Origin: a virus
Strand: one strand, 5' to 3'
Virus record (IMG/VR): IMGVR_UViG_3300010413_000004
Coordinates: 52,803 to 116,802 of that record
DNA length: 64,000 bases
In this document: in pieces, positions 20,134 through 28,775 of the stretch
How positions within the stretch are numbered: position 1 is the first letter of the stretch
How the letters are laid out: each line of letters begins with the position of its first letter
Program-made: the position numbers and the translations under genes
Notes under the pieces: generated by a model
The model's database searches: none
What the model was told of the DNA's origin: nothing
Seen by the model: the letters and a program-made list of their open reading frames with translations, nothing else

Positions 20134-20414
20134 TCTGCTACTCCTGTTTTTCTGCCTTCTGCAATTGCCTCATACAAAAATTCGAAGTGTTCATTCTCGG
20201 ACTGAATGTCTGCATAGTTGTGCTTGTACATGGTCCGTGCAATTTTATTAATTAACTTCTTCTTGATGTTAAATTCATCTTCGATTGCTTCAGCAGCTTC
20301 TTTAAGCTCCTCACGTTTATTGTCAATTTCTTGTAGAATGTTGGTCATGGTAACAATTCTTGGCTTGAGTTCTTTAAGCTCGTTGGAATTGATAGCAATG
20401 TTTTCTTCGCTCAT
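20130..20414 (-). CDS. dsbA: DsbA-like dsDNA-binding protein (late transcription)
   Basis: 94 residues, mostly helical. The C-terminal half (IEDEFNIKKKLINKIARTMY then FLYEAIAEG) matches the T4 DsbA pattern from memory (a DELGVDGKMFNRL-type segment followed by VVELYDA). T4 DsbA is 89 residues and binds double-stranded DNA near late promoters. The assignment rests on pattern and length, not a search. AGGAG precedes the start. Its presence fits the late promoter boxes found in this window. Confidence 0.7.
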   Translation of the reverse strand: MSEENIAINSNELKELKPRIVTMTNILQEIDNKREELKEAAEAIEDEFNIKKKLINKIARTMYKHNYADIQSENEHFEFLYEAIAEGRKTGVAE

Positions 20415-20489
20415 TGGAGACTCCTATTATTATGGTTATTATTGGATGAGATTATCCAAGATTCGGTTGTTGGAACACAACCAAAAATT

Positions 20490-21107
20490 TTAATTATTGT
20501 AGAATGCGTGGTCGCCGATTGTCACAACGCGTATCATGGTTTTACTCCAATCAGGAGATACATATAACGCATGATAGTACATAGCACCATTTGTGAAGTC
20601 GTAGAAATTGTTTAAGCTGCCTTCGCTTAGAAATGTATCCGACAACTCATATGCCTCGGTCCACGCAGTTCCATCTTTTGGAATATCAGCCTTCCCATCT
20701 AGCGTCCACGAGAATTGAGCAACTTCTTTACCAGATGTGTTCTTTTTGTGTTGCCATACTACATCGCAAATATTATTCGGATATTTGGATGACTTAACGC
20801 GATTGATAGTAACTAACGCAACAGCGATTTGTCCTTTAATCGGTTGATTCCTGGCTTCAAAGTAAAGGTTCTTCGCTAGGCACAGTTTCTCTTGTTTCAG
20901 AGAAGTGTATTTCCATGTAGCTTGATCATCTTCGTATACGCCAGGATATGGATATGTATATAACTGAGCTACTGGAACGATCCGAACATCAGCAGGCGTA
21001 ATGTCTTCCGTTATTGTATAGTTATGCACTGGCCGTACTAATAGAGAATAGTACACCAGAGTTATCATAAACAATATTAGGTTGCGAGTTTGCGTATAGT
21101 TCTTCAT
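20490..21107 (-). CDS. Cell wall hydrolase, SleB/CwlJ type
   Basis: 205 residues. An N-terminal hydrophobic segment (about residues 10-28) may be a signal anchor. The catalytic domain starts around residue 75: CLAKNLYFEARNQPIKGQIAV is the SleB/Hydrolase_2 signature, with Glu of FEAR the likely catalytic acid, followed by VTINRVKSSKYPNNIC and CQFSW-like AQFSW. These enzymes cleave peptidoglycan; in phages they act as endolysins or virion lysins. The membrane anchor suggests export or a signal-arrest-release type of endolysin. Confidence 0.85.
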   Translation of the reverse strand: MKNYTQTRNLILFMITLVYYSLLVRPVHNYTITEDITPADVRIVPVAQLYTYPYPGVYEDDQATWKYTSLKQEKLCLAKNLYFEARNQPIKGQIAVALVTINRVKSSKYPNNICDVVWQHKKNTSGKEVAQFSWTLDGKADIPKDGTAWTEAYELSDTFLSEGSLNNFYDFTNGAMYYHALYVSPDWSKTMIRVVTIGDHAFYNN

Positions 21108-21162
21108 GGCTTTTTACATACAGTGAAGAACTCATTTTACGCCAAGTTTAGTTAAATTCCAA

Positions 21163-21786
21163 CTAAAACAGTCCAGAAAACCAACTACTGAAATCACCAG
21201 GGAAGTTTGCTGGATTGTATAAGTATGGAGATGCAGCTGCTATGTGAAACTTAGCGATCAATAGTTCTCCAGCTTCAATCTCTGAGAAAGCATTTATAAA
21301 GTGTGGTCCACTAGGGTAGACTACCATTGTTCCTCGTTGTGGATTGAATCCAAAATTGTGCTGAAGAAATTCAAGTTTCCCACCGTATACTTCAAATTCA
21401 TCATCGAAAGGAATATTATCTTGGTAGTCACTCAAAAAGATAACAACAGAAAGATCACGATCTTTTGTTCGTACCCATTGTTTCTTGATCCAACTACTAC
21501 TCTCACATGAAGGAGTTGAAGTTGTACCTTCGCCACGATACTCAAAGACTACTCTTTCTGTGGCTCGATAATCAAAGTCATAGTATTCTTCTAGTTCAGG
21601 TGCAATGCTAACAAACTTGTCGTATATTAATTGCTCAGCCCAATCGTTGTGTTTCTTCATCTCAATTGGATTGCCTTCAGAATCAACATCTGGATCAAGA
21701 AAATCTAAACGGTTCGCGATAGCTTCGCACTGCTTTGGTGTTAAAAAGCCATCAACGACAAAAAACGGTGACTTTGACGTTGCCAT
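21163..21786 (-). CDS. 2OG-Fe(II) oxygenase-like protein with altered metal site
   Basis: 207 residues. The fold order resembles prolyl-4-hydroxylase-like phage proteins: N-terminal FFVVDGFLTPKQCEAI, the core strand LSVVIFLSDYQDN, YGGKLEF and RGTMVVYPSGPHFIN, which carries the distal His (H162). The proximal iron motif HxD, expected just before the RTKDRDLSVVIFL strand, reads S93-C-E95 here. The only HxD in the protein is H46-N-D48, much earlier. It may be inactive, use another residue, or have a changed role. It ends with TAG, then TAA five codons on. Confidence 0.75.
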   Translation of the reverse strand: MATSKSPFFVVDGFLTPKQCEAIANRLDFLDPDVDSEGNPIEMKKHNDWAEQLIYDKFVSIAPELEEYYDFDYRATERVVFEYRGEGTTSTPSCESSSWIKKQWVRTKDRDLSVVIFLSDYQDNIPFDDEFEVYGGKLEFLQHNFGFNPQRGTMVVYPSGPHFINAFSEIEAGELLIAKFHIAAASPYLYNPANFPGDFSSWFSGLF

Positions 21787-21787
21787 A

Positions 21788-22645
21788 TTATCTCTTATAT
21801 TTGGTTTGAATTGTGTTTATAATATCATCAATTAAGTACTCATCTTCAGCGACTGAAGTACTTTTTGTTGTTTCATGAATAAGATCCCAGTTAATATCAA
21901 CATCCAGACCTTCGTCCATTGAAGGGTCGATTTTGAAGTTACCTGAAGATAGAGCATTGCGACCAACCAAAATAGGAAATTCCATCTTTCCTCGATCATT
22001 TAGGTTGAAAAGCACGTTGTTCAATAACTTACCATTTATCTTCACGTTAAGTTCAATTACAGGTCGATACTCTGTTCTACCATCTGATGTTCTAACTGAT
22101 TGGGTGTCAACTAAACTTGCAGTGATAACATTGTTAGATAGTTCTGGACACGAAAACTGAACCGAATCATTCATAACTTTCCAGCCATCAGCGTGCAATG
22201 AACATATATCAGCACCAGTGTCTACTTTTCCTTTCATTGGAGAGCTTCCAGGGATATTAGTAATCTTAATTTCAACTGTACTACCAATGAAGTTATCATT
22301 ACCGTTGCCAACTTGATCTTCTTTGATTGGAATGTTCCCTCTAGCAACATTCATCGATCGAACATCATAAGGAACCATGCGATTCTTTGGTGTGAACCCC
22401 CATAAGAATAATATCCAGTGGTTTAGACCGACTTCGTTGATATTATCTCCCAGTTGTTTCAACAAGGCAGGAGACGTAGAATACACTACAACCGCTTTAT
22501 AATTGCGCTTGATCATGTCCTCAATGGAGTACTGAGATGATGATCTAATTTTGTATGGGATACCGGAAACAGTAAAACTTTCAGGAAAGTCAAAATTGCC
22601 TCCAATAAAATCATGTTTGATATCGTCGAGTGTTTCGTATTCCAT
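21788..22645 (-). CDS. Retropepsin-like aspartic protease (RimK-associated type)
   Basis: 285 residues. The second half has the pepsin-retropepsin pattern: KVDTGADICSL with catalytic D142-T-G-A, and FPILVGRNALSSGNFKIDPS near 223-242, as in the putative ATP-dependent zinc protease family linked to RimK. The family works as a homodimer with one DTGA per subunit. The N-terminal 110 residues hold a domain I do not recognise. A prohead or regulatory target is possible. It overlaps the next gene at TTTAATGG, so both are co-translated. Confidence 0.75.
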   Translation of the reverse strand: MEYETLDDIKHDFIGGNFDFPESFTVSGIPYKIRSSSQYSIEDMIKRNYKAVVVYSTSPALLKQLGDNINEVGLNHWILFLWGFTPKNRMVPYDVRSMNVARGNIPIKEDQVGNGNDNFIGSTVEIKITNIPGSSPMKGKVDTGADICSLHADGWKVMNDSVQFSCPELSNNVITASLVDTQSVRTSDGRTEYRPVIELNVKINGKLLNNVLFNLNDRGKMEFPILVGRNALSSGNFKIDPSMDEGLDVDINWDLIHETTKSTSVAEDEYLIDDIINTIQTKYKR

Positions 22646-23307
22646 TAAATGCTCCGATTAAATTCGTCAATCCGCTGAAGTAGAGGTTTGATATACTTAT
22701 CGATTTTTTCCTTAAAAACGAGAGGAACCATACCATTCTCCACATACATAAGAATCACAATATCTTCGATTGACTCACCAGTAAGCTCGTGCCACATAAT
22801 AGCGTATGCTGTACACTGTAAGAAATAATCTTCAATATTTTCGCGTTTTTTGTTGTTGTTTGAAGTCTTAAAGTCAACAATGGACAATACTCCTTCATAT
22901 TCCCCAATAAGGTCAACGCGACCCGCAACTCCAAGCGTGTCACTCCACAAAGCAACTTCTTGTCTACGTATGTTGGATATGTGGTTTAGGCGAAATTTGA
23001 GTTGATTGAAGCCACGAACATACTCCGATTTATATCCTCTCGTGAAGTCTTGTTCATTGTTGAGGTAGCGCTCAATCAACTCATGAATTGCGGTGCCTCT
23101 GTCAGCACACCGTTTTTGTTCCTGTTTGGCTTTTTTATCTCCTAGCATGTTCCGCCAATTTTCTAGCCACGGTTTATCTTTGTGGCCTAGAACTGTTGTG
23201 ATTGACGGATACTCTTCCCCTTCGGGCGTCGTATAATAACGCTTTCCAGCGGGCGTTTGCCTAGAGCTAATTTCTGCGATTTTCGGGGTATCTACGTGAT
23301 TGAACAT
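22645..23307 (-). CDS. PD-(D/E)XK exonuclease (RecB/MGME1-like)
   Basis: 220 residues from the ATG at 23307; it has AAGGA 10 bases upstream, whereas a TTG at 23331 lacks a site. Motifs in order: YPSITTVLGHKDKPWLENWR, RGTAIHELIERYL, the metal core GRVDLIGEYEGVLSIVDFKTS (D...DFK) and QCTAYAIMW. This is the layout of phage RecB-like single-domain nucleases related to mitochondrial MGME1. A role in DNA processing or recombination is likely. A GATAAATA octamer lies in the leader and could be a weak late box. Confidence 0.85.
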   Translation of the reverse strand: MFNHVDTPKIAEISSRQTPAGKRYYTTPEGEEYPSITTVLGHKDKPWLENWRNMLGDKKAKQEQKRCADRGTAIHELIERYLNNEQDFTRGYKSEYVRGFNQLKFRLNHISNIRRQEVALWSDTLGVAGRVDLIGEYEGVLSIVDFKTSNNNKKRENIEDYFLQCTAYAIMWHELTGESIEDIVILMYVENGMVPLVFKEKIDKYIKPLLQRIDEFNRSI

Positions 23308-23354
23308 GTAGTATTTATCCTTCTTAGACAAGGAGGATAAGATAAACGACTAGG

Positions 23355-23681
23355 TTATTTGCCAGCTAGTCGCTTATTCATACGGGCAACCATTCTTGAG
23401 GCCGATGTCTTTTTTGTGATCTTCGATTGGCGAGCAATTGATCCTTTTTTCGCACGCATCACTTTACGTCCAATTCGTACACGCTTTGGGTCTTTGCGTG
23501 CAGCACAATCACCAGGGTTGGCTACCAACTTACCTTCTTTAGAACCTGCTAAGCAACGGTATTTTTGTTTGAGCGTGTCGCCTACTCGTTTCCATTGACG
23601 AATTGACGCTTCGCTTAGAGGGATTCCATCATCGCCAACGTATACAATTTCACATTCACAGAAAATTTCATCTAACGTCAC
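23355..23681 (-). CDS. Small basic conserved phage protein
   Basis: 108 residues, very basic in the second half (ARKDPKRVRIGRKVMRAKKG). GTG start overlapping the upstream TGA, with GGAGCG before it. Proteins of this pattern (YRCLAGSKEGKLVANPGDC then a K/R-rich tail) occur in other large myoviruses, where they are unnamed. Nucleic-acid binding or internal head packaging would fit the charge. It lies in a three-gene unit with two acidic or helical proteins under a late box. Confidence 0.65.
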   Translation of the reverse strand: MTLDEIFCECEIVYVGDDGIPLSEASIRQWKRVGDTLKQKYRCLAGSKEGKLVANPGDCAARKDPKRVRIGRKVMRAKKGSIARQSKITKKTSASRMVARMNKRLAGK

Positions 23682-24298
23682 TGCGCTCCTCCCCCACTTG
23701 TTTGGGCCATTTTTGCGCGACGATCTTCAAGTTGTTTGATCTGCATTCGTAATGCTGCGATTTTTGCAGTGATTGGATCACCTTCCTTTTGTGCGATCTC
23801 GCGTTCTTTTCGAGCATCAATCATCTCTTGACGTCCTGCACGCTGAGGATCGCGTTTTACAGCTGCAATCTCTTGCTTTGTCTTCGTCGGATCTTCAGGG
23901 TCAATCGCTATTGTTACTTCACGTTCGGTAATCAGAAAATCTTTGAATGTTAGCGATTCGTTGGTTTGGTGATTTGTTTGTTTGCGTTCCTTTTCTTGCT
24001 TTTGTTGCTCAGGCTCAAGATCCGGTTCTTTTTGCATGTCTCTTTCTGTTTCCGTTTCATGCTTTTCGGTTCCTTCGTGACGTGCAATTTCAATAGCGTT
24101 TCTCAAATACTTGATAGCCCTAGCGCCAACACGTGTGCGAATATTAACAGTCTTAACATCTGCAGCATCTTCAGTACCTTTGATGACACGAATAACACGA
24201 GCAATCGTATTTGGTTCCAGTCCAAACACAACACGCAGAGTTTCTTTCATTAAACCAATGTTCGCTTCGCCAGCATTCTCATCTAGTTGATATTCCAT
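23678..24298 (-). CDS. Helical, charged hypothetical protein
   Basis: 206 residues, with an N-terminal domain (GLMKETLRVVFGL...TRVGARAIKYLRNAIEIA), a low-complexity E/K/Q middle (about 80-115) and a C-terminal coiled coil (ITAKIAALRMQIKQLEDRRAKM). Overlaps both neighbours by 1-4 bases. No family recognised. Composition and position between an acidic and a basic protein under a late promoter suggest head or scaffold-type proteins, as an inference. Confidence 0.65.
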   Translation of the reverse strand: MEYQLDENAGEANIGLMKETLRVVFGLEPNTIARVIRVIKGTEDAADVKTVNIRTRVGARAIKYLRNAIEIARHEGTEKHETETERDMQKEPDLEPEQQKQEKERKQTNHQTNESLTFKDFLITEREVTIAIDPEDPTKTKQEIAAVKRDPQRAGRQEMIDARKEREIAQKEGDPITAKIAALRMQIKQLEDRRAKMAQTSGGGAQ

Positions 24299-25320
24299 TA
24301 ATTTGCTCTCAGTCTATTAAAGATGAGCTCTGCAAGCTCGTCAGTGGTGATAGTATCATCATCCTCTTCTTCGTCATCCTTTTCTTCTTTTGCGTCAGCT
24401 GATTCCATGGACAGAGAAGCATTTGCATCCTTTGCCAAATCATGTTTGTATTTTGCAAGTTTTGCTAATTGTTTTGCCTCTTTTTCCTGGTCGGCTTTAT
24501 CTTTGTAGTATGCTTCCATGTCAAGAACTTCCTCTTCTTGACTAACTTTCGAAGCAGCAGCTTGAGCAGCATATTCAGCCTCTTTGGCGTTGGCTTCAGC
24601 TTCTTTTGCTCTTGCCTCAGCTGTTTTTGATTCTGCGTCTGCTTTCAGTAAGTCAATTACTTGCTGTAGAGCAGATTTAGCCGCTTCTTCATCAGAAGCA
24701 CCTTGATCTTCACCTTCTCCATCAAGTCCTAACTCATCCTCACCACCAAGGTCAGCTTCAGCACCAAGATCACCCTCATCGTCCATACCAGTCTCATCAC
24801 CGACGACTTCTTGTTCCTCTTCTTCATCACCCTCGATTGTTGGCCATTCCACATTCACAATTTCGAATTTATCTTTGAGCTTGAAGATTACTTCAGCAAT
24901 TTCAGCAGCACTATTCTCATCGTCGTCGTTTTCGTCATTACCTGCTAGCATATCAGAAAGAGCGTGTTCAAAATCATCTGCTTGTTCAGATTTTACATAT
25001 ACCTTGACCAAGTTTCCATCTTCATCCTCTAGACCAAAGGCAGTAGTATCTTTGTCAATCTTCGACTTCTTCTCAGCATCATCGAGTTTTGAAATTACAT
25101 CAGCGGGACTGTAGTCATTCTTTCCAAGATCCACGCCCAACCCCTCGCCAATTATGTGATAATTTGCAATGCGTCGCATTAATTTGAGTTGGCGTTTTCT
25201 TGCTTGCTTGAGGTCGATTATGCCTCCACCAAAAAGAGACCCTCGAGTATTAGCAATTGCTCCAGCGCCGGTCGCTCCAGATGCAGCTGCTTCTTTCATG
25301 AGATATTCGATTAACGACAT
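24298..25320 (-). CDS. Acidic coiled-coil protein, possible internal head/scaffold protein
   Basis: 340 residues. After a basic N-terminal part (ARKRQLKLMRRIANYH) it is extremely acidic (residues about 130-215, long E/D/G stretches) and then forms an Ala/Glu/Lys-rich coiled coil with repeated AKEAEANAKEAEYAAQ-like heptads, ending in another acidic run. Composition resembles scaffolding or internal head proteins. The gene starts 30 bases after a CATAAATA late box with TGAGGAAT as ribosome-binding site, which supports late expression. Confidence 0.65.
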   Translation of the reverse strand: MSLIEYLMKEAAASGATGAGAIANTRGSLFGGGIIDLKQARKRQLKLMRRIANYHIIGEGLGVDLGKNDYSPADVISKLDDAEKKSKIDKDTTAFGLEDEDGNLVKVYVKSEQADDFEHALSDMLAGNDENDDDENSAAEIAEVIFKLKDKFEIVNVEWPTIEGDEEEEQEVVGDETGMDDEGDLGAEADLGGEDELGLDGEGEDQGASDEEAAKSALQQVIDLLKADAESKTAEARAKEAEANAKEAEYAAQAAASKVSQEEEVLDMEAYYKDKADQEKEAKQLAKLAKYKHDLAKDANASLSMESADAKEEKDDEEEDDDTITTDELAELIFNRLRAN

Positions 25321-25350
25321 GTATTGTATTCCTCATTAATATTTTGAGGT

Positions 25351-25358
25351 ATTTATGG
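25351..25358 (-). promoter_or_regulatory. Late promoter box CATAAATA
   Basis: CATAAATA on the minus strand, overlapping the stop codon of the ligase gene and 30 bases upstream of the acidic protein gene. It would start the late unit 25320-23355. Confidence 0.55.
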
Positions 25359-26798
25359 CTGGTGGATTGCTTTTAACTGTTTTTCGTAGAGAATACCCAA
25401 AATATCTTGAATCGTATCAGCTTCTTTGCTAATTCGAGTGACCAACTGCATCAAGAACGCGTGATAATTGGCAAACGATTCGTTGGTTCTTATGTATATC
25501 TCTTCGGTGTGTCTAATAGTAACACCATTTTCTAGAGTGTGATTGAGCATTTGCCACAAATCATTGTAGTTAAGTCGAAGATATCGCAAGTGAACTATAG
25601 CATCAGCTAATGCTGAAAACACTTGTTGTTTAGCATCATCAAAACTGATATCAATGTTCGCAACGATATTGTTCAGCGTGTCCTGCTCTGAATCACCTTT
25701 ATGTTTCATGATTGCTTGCCTGATTGTCATTATATGACCCAATTTTTCATTGCGAAAGTGCTGGGCTATATTGGATAACATTTTGTTGTGAATATCACCT
25801 TCGAATCGATTTTTGATTCCAAACGTTTCTCGGTTGCGCACTGTGTTTTTGATTAAATTCCGCACAGAGTGGTTAAACTGATTGATAATGGTGAAGGTTT
25901 GCTTATCCACAATTTTAACCATGTCGCCGCTAACGTTATGTCGTAACACAACGCCCTCTATTCCAATATCCTCATGTGGTTCTATGTCAACAGTTTGGAA
26001 AGTTGGTTTCTGTGTCTGCAATACGTGAGTTACTAGTAGGTTCTTGATTGGTAGCATGAAACGTTCTTTTGCAACGGTACGTGCTTCTTCTCTAGCAATT
26101 TGATGCTGTTTACGGTTTGCAACAGGAATGCAATTCAACTTAACGTTGATAACATCTTCGTTTGTAACACTCTCAACTTTTGATGGTTGTGAGAGCCATT
26201 CCTCAAACTCATCTAATAATGTGTATAGAGGTACTTGCTCAATCACACCACTTTGCAATGTTGGGACTTCATTAAATCTCCATGTTGTTGTCTCTGAAAT
26301 AGTATGGAATTTCAGTGAGGCATCAGGGTCGAGTCTAATCATATCTGTGACGACATACAACCTTACGTTTCTGAGCATTGTTGCTAACAATTCGATTTTT
26401 GAGGTAGCTGGAATCGTTTTAGCGTCTCCAAGAAGATGTCGCAACATTACCATTCGATTATCGCCATATACAATAGCATTTGGTTGTCGACCAAATAAAA
26501 CCTCTATCTCGATGGCTTCACCTTTATCAAGGACACGTTTAATAATGTCTTGAGCACGCACAATTGCAGCATGTGCACTTTTAAACCCATTCATGCTAGC
26601 AGTGTCTGGGAAATCAGAAACGTCATAGAATCGTTCGCCAAGTTTACCCTCACGACTAGTGTATACTTCACCATTAAGATCCACACCGAAGGCAAATTGT
26701 GCACCATCTAACTTTTCTGAAATTGTGTATTCATTGATATTACGCAGCGTCTGTACAAATGCTGTAGGTGTAAGGTCTTCTATATGTTTTATACTCAT
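25353..26798 (-). CDS. ATP-dependent nucleic acid ligase (nucleotidyltransferase fold)
   Basis: 481 residues. Motif I is EKLDGAQ (Lys would be adenylylated), followed by YTSREGK, IEIEVLFG (motif III/IIIa region), EGVVLRH (motif IV) and MVKIV (motif V). This order fits covalent nucleotidyltransferases, either RNA or DNA ligase. The C-terminal 200 residues are helical and unlike the OB domain I would expect of a DNA ligase, so an RNA-ligase-type enzyme is favoured but not proven. It follows a terminator, so it should have its own promoter or depend on read-through. Confidence 0.8.
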   Translation of the reverse strand: MSIKHIEDLTPTAFVQTLRNINEYTISEKLDGAQFAFGVDLNGEVYTSREGKLGERFYDVSDFPDTASMNGFKSAHAAIVRAQDIIKRVLDKGEAIEIEVLFGRQPNAIVYGDNRMVMLRHLLGDAKTIPATSKIELLATMLRNVRLYVVTDMIRLDPDASLKFHTISETTTWRFNEVPTLQSGVIEQVPLYTLLDEFEEWLSQPSKVESVTNEDVINVKLNCIPVANRKQHQIAREEARTVAKERFMLPIKNLLVTHVLQTQKPTFQTVDIEPHEDIGIEGVVLRHNVSGDMVKIVDKQTFTIINQFNHSVRNLIKNTVRNRETFGIKNRFEGDIHNKMLSNIAQHFRNEKLGHIMTIRQAIMKHKGDSEQDTLNNIVANIDISFDDAKQQVFSALADAIVHLRYLRLNYNDLWQMLNHTLENGVTIRHTEEIYIRTNESFANYHAFLMQLVTRISKEADTIQDILGILYEKQLKAIHQP

Positions 26799-26810
26799 AT
26801 TATCACCAAT

Positions 26811-26835
26811 AAAAAAGCCCCAGTGGGGCTTTTTT
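26811..26835 (-). terminator. Rho-independent terminator
   Basis: Stem AAAAAAGCCCC / GGGGCTTTTTT with a three-base loop, at the stop codon of the 26835 gene and before the ligase gene. Confidence 0.88.
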
Positions 26836-27137
26836 CATTTTTCAACTAGATTGTCTAGTTTGAATGTTCGCCACTTTAAAAGTGACTTATCTGTTGCTGG
26901 AGACGTTTGTTCGAGCCAGTCACCAAAACTATAAATGCGAGATTGCATCAGTTCATAGTATTCTGCATATTGAGCAAGCAATGCTTCCAACTCTTTCTGG
27001 TCTGATTCAGAAAGAGTTGTGACGTCCAACGCTTTTACATTCTTGGATGGAACAAAGGTAGGAATAATAACTCGCTCCGATACTTCTCCACTGGCTTTGG
27101 TATATTCGACCTTGGTGGCCTTACTCTGCATCAGCAT
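26835..27137 (-). CDS. Small hypothetical protein with SH3/WYL-like N-terminus
   Basis: 100 residues. An N-terminal strand pair (KVEYTKASGEVSERVIIPTFVPSKNVKALDV) resembles WYL-type ligand-binding barrels in small phage proteins; a helix follows (DQKELEALLAQYAEYYELMQ). Two in-frame ATGs (27137, 27131) overlap the end of the upstream gene. Function unknown. Confidence 0.6.
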   Translation of the reverse strand: MLMQSKATKVEYTKASGEVSERVIIPTFVPSKNVKALDVTTLSESDQKELEALLAQYAEYYELMQSRIYSFGDWLEQTSPATDKSLLKWRTFKLDNLVEK

Positions 27138-27402
27138 CGGCTTTCTCTGTCACAGTTTCATCAACAATATCCACTTCCTTCGCATTCTCTTGAGCAAGTT
27201 CCGCACGAATTTGGTTAATGATTTGGCGCGACAAATTTTCCTTTGCTGATTGCAGGATAAACAGATTATCTCTGGCGTCAGCTTCTTTCTGATTCCATTC
27301 GTTGTACGTGGCAACCAAATGCTTGCAAGCATCTGAAAGATCGTCGACTGCATACTCGACGTTGTCAACATTCAAAATTTTAATATCGTTTACTTTTGGC
27401 AT
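27121..27402 (-). CDS. Small helical phage protein (DUF6447-like pattern)
   Basis: 93 residues. It reads ILNVDNVEYAVDDLSDACKHLV, then a long helix with LFILQSAKENLSRQII and an acidic tail. The order 'short strand, YxxDDLS, helix with LQxA' resembles small phage proteins of the DUF6447 kind, which have no known function. It is just downstream of the helicase gene start order on the same strand and overlaps the next gene by 17 bases. Confidence 0.6.
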   Translation of the reverse strand: MPKVNDIKILNVDNVEYAVDDLSDACKHLVATYNEWNQKEADARDNLFILQSAKENLSRQIINQIRAELAQENAKEVDIVDETVTEKADADAE

Positions 27403-27428
27403 GTAATTCTCCTGTTAATTATAGTATT

Positions 27429-28751
27429 TTAATTTGTTCCTGATAATAAGTCAAGGAGTCCCGAGCCAGAAGGCTTATCCATTTCGATGGTTTCGGGTAT
27501 TGTGTTTCCTTTTCCTGAATTGAACATTTTTGGTTTGTTGTTATCTTCTCTATCTAGTATTCGTAGGTGTTTGCTATCCCATCTGAGATAAATGGTTGCA
27601 CCAACACCATCACTATTTCTGGTTTTTTGTAGAATGAATACGATTTCTCCTGCTGCTCGCATTTGTTCAGTCATAATAATTGACCAGTATACGTCTGCTA
27701 CGTTAATCTTACTAATACCACCAGCAATTTGACTATGATCGTGTTGTGTTGCTCCAACAGCACTTCTATTGAGCTGTGATGCTGTAGCGCCAAACATGTT
27801 GTAATCGACCAGGATGTCACGCAGTTGCTCCGAACAACGCTTATCTTTTTCGAATACATTATCTGCCGATACCCGCTCATTTGGAGACATGTTATCGAGG
27901 TAATCCACAATTAATAGATCAGGCATCATGTCATAGTGCAGATAGAATTCTTTGAGATATGCACGAATTTGATTTGCTGATGTGCCAGAAGGCATTTGAA
28001 TGATATCCAAAATACCACTCTCATCTCGTTTCGATCTCAGAGTTGTCGACAGTTCACTGACGTGTTGCTTCCAGTCTCGCCGGCTTATACCTGTGAACAT
28101 AGTATCGAATCGTTGTGCCACAACGTCTTCAGAAAGCTCAAGAGATATGTATAGTACATTCTTGCCCTTATTTACAAAGTTAAATGCAATGTTTGCAAGG
28201 GTAATTGATTTACCACCACCAGAGTTAGCAGATACCAATAGCAGTTCTTTCCGAGAGATGCCACCGAATAGTTTTTCATCCACTTCAGCCCACCCTAGAC
28301 TTTCAGTGTGGTTTTCTGTTAACATTCTTTCGAAACGACCGTCAATATCATCGAAATAACGCAGACCAAGATCTCGGTTAAGAGAAACCATGATCGCATC
28401 AACTATTTTCTTCTGTACCGTTCCATAATCGCCTTTGTTTATTAACTCTGGTGAGGCTAGAATAGCTTTCTCTAATGCTCTACGTTTACAAAACGTTTCG
28501 ATCTCATCAGCACAGTAAGATACTTGGTCGGGACTAATTGGTTGAATAGATAAGTCAACACCTGTCTCAGCCGCTACTTGTTTTGCGCTGGGAGTGGTAT
28601 GATATGACTCATAATAGTCTTTGACAAAATCGACAGTTTGGCGAAACTCTGGATCAAAGTAATCTGATTGAACTATACCTTGACACAATGCAAACGTATC
28701 TGTGGATGACAAGAGATACTCGAGTAGTAGCTTTTGCTTCTCGCTAGTCAT
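27429..28751 (-). CDS. 41: Replicative DNA helicase (DnaB-type, gp41-like)
   Basis: 440 residues (T4 gp41 is 475). A helical N-terminal domain precedes the RecA-like motor. Walker A is SANSGGGKS near 174-182, Walker B is LLIVDYLDN near 270, with ISLELSEDVV and ATASQLNRSA (motifs H2/H3) and a C-terminal KTRNSDGVG arginine-finger region. It is the hexameric helicase that works with the primase at 42497. AAGGAA precedes the ATG. Confidence 0.95.
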   Translation of the reverse strand: MTSEKQKLLLEYLLSSTDTFALCQGIVQSDYFDPEFRQTVDFVKDYYESYHTTPSAKQVAAETGVDLSIQPISPDQVSYCADEIETFCKRRALEKAILASPELINKGDYGTVQKKIVDAIMVSLNRDLGLRYFDDIDGRFERMLTENHTESLGWAEVDEKLFGGISRKELLLVSANSGGGKSITLANIAFNFVNKGKNVLYISLELSEDVVAQRFDTMFTGISRRDWKQHVSELSTTLRSKRDESGILDIIQMPSGTSANQIRAYLKEFYLHYDMMPDLLIVDYLDNMSPNERVSADNVFEKDKRCSEQLRDILVDYNMFGATASQLNRSAVGATQHDHSQIAGGISKINVADVYWSIIMTEQMRAAGEIVFILQKTRNSDGVGATIYLRWDSKHLRILDREDNNKPKMFNSGKGNTIPETIEMDKPSGSGLLDLLSGTN

Positions 28752-28775
28752 GCATATTCCTTATTGTTATTATTT

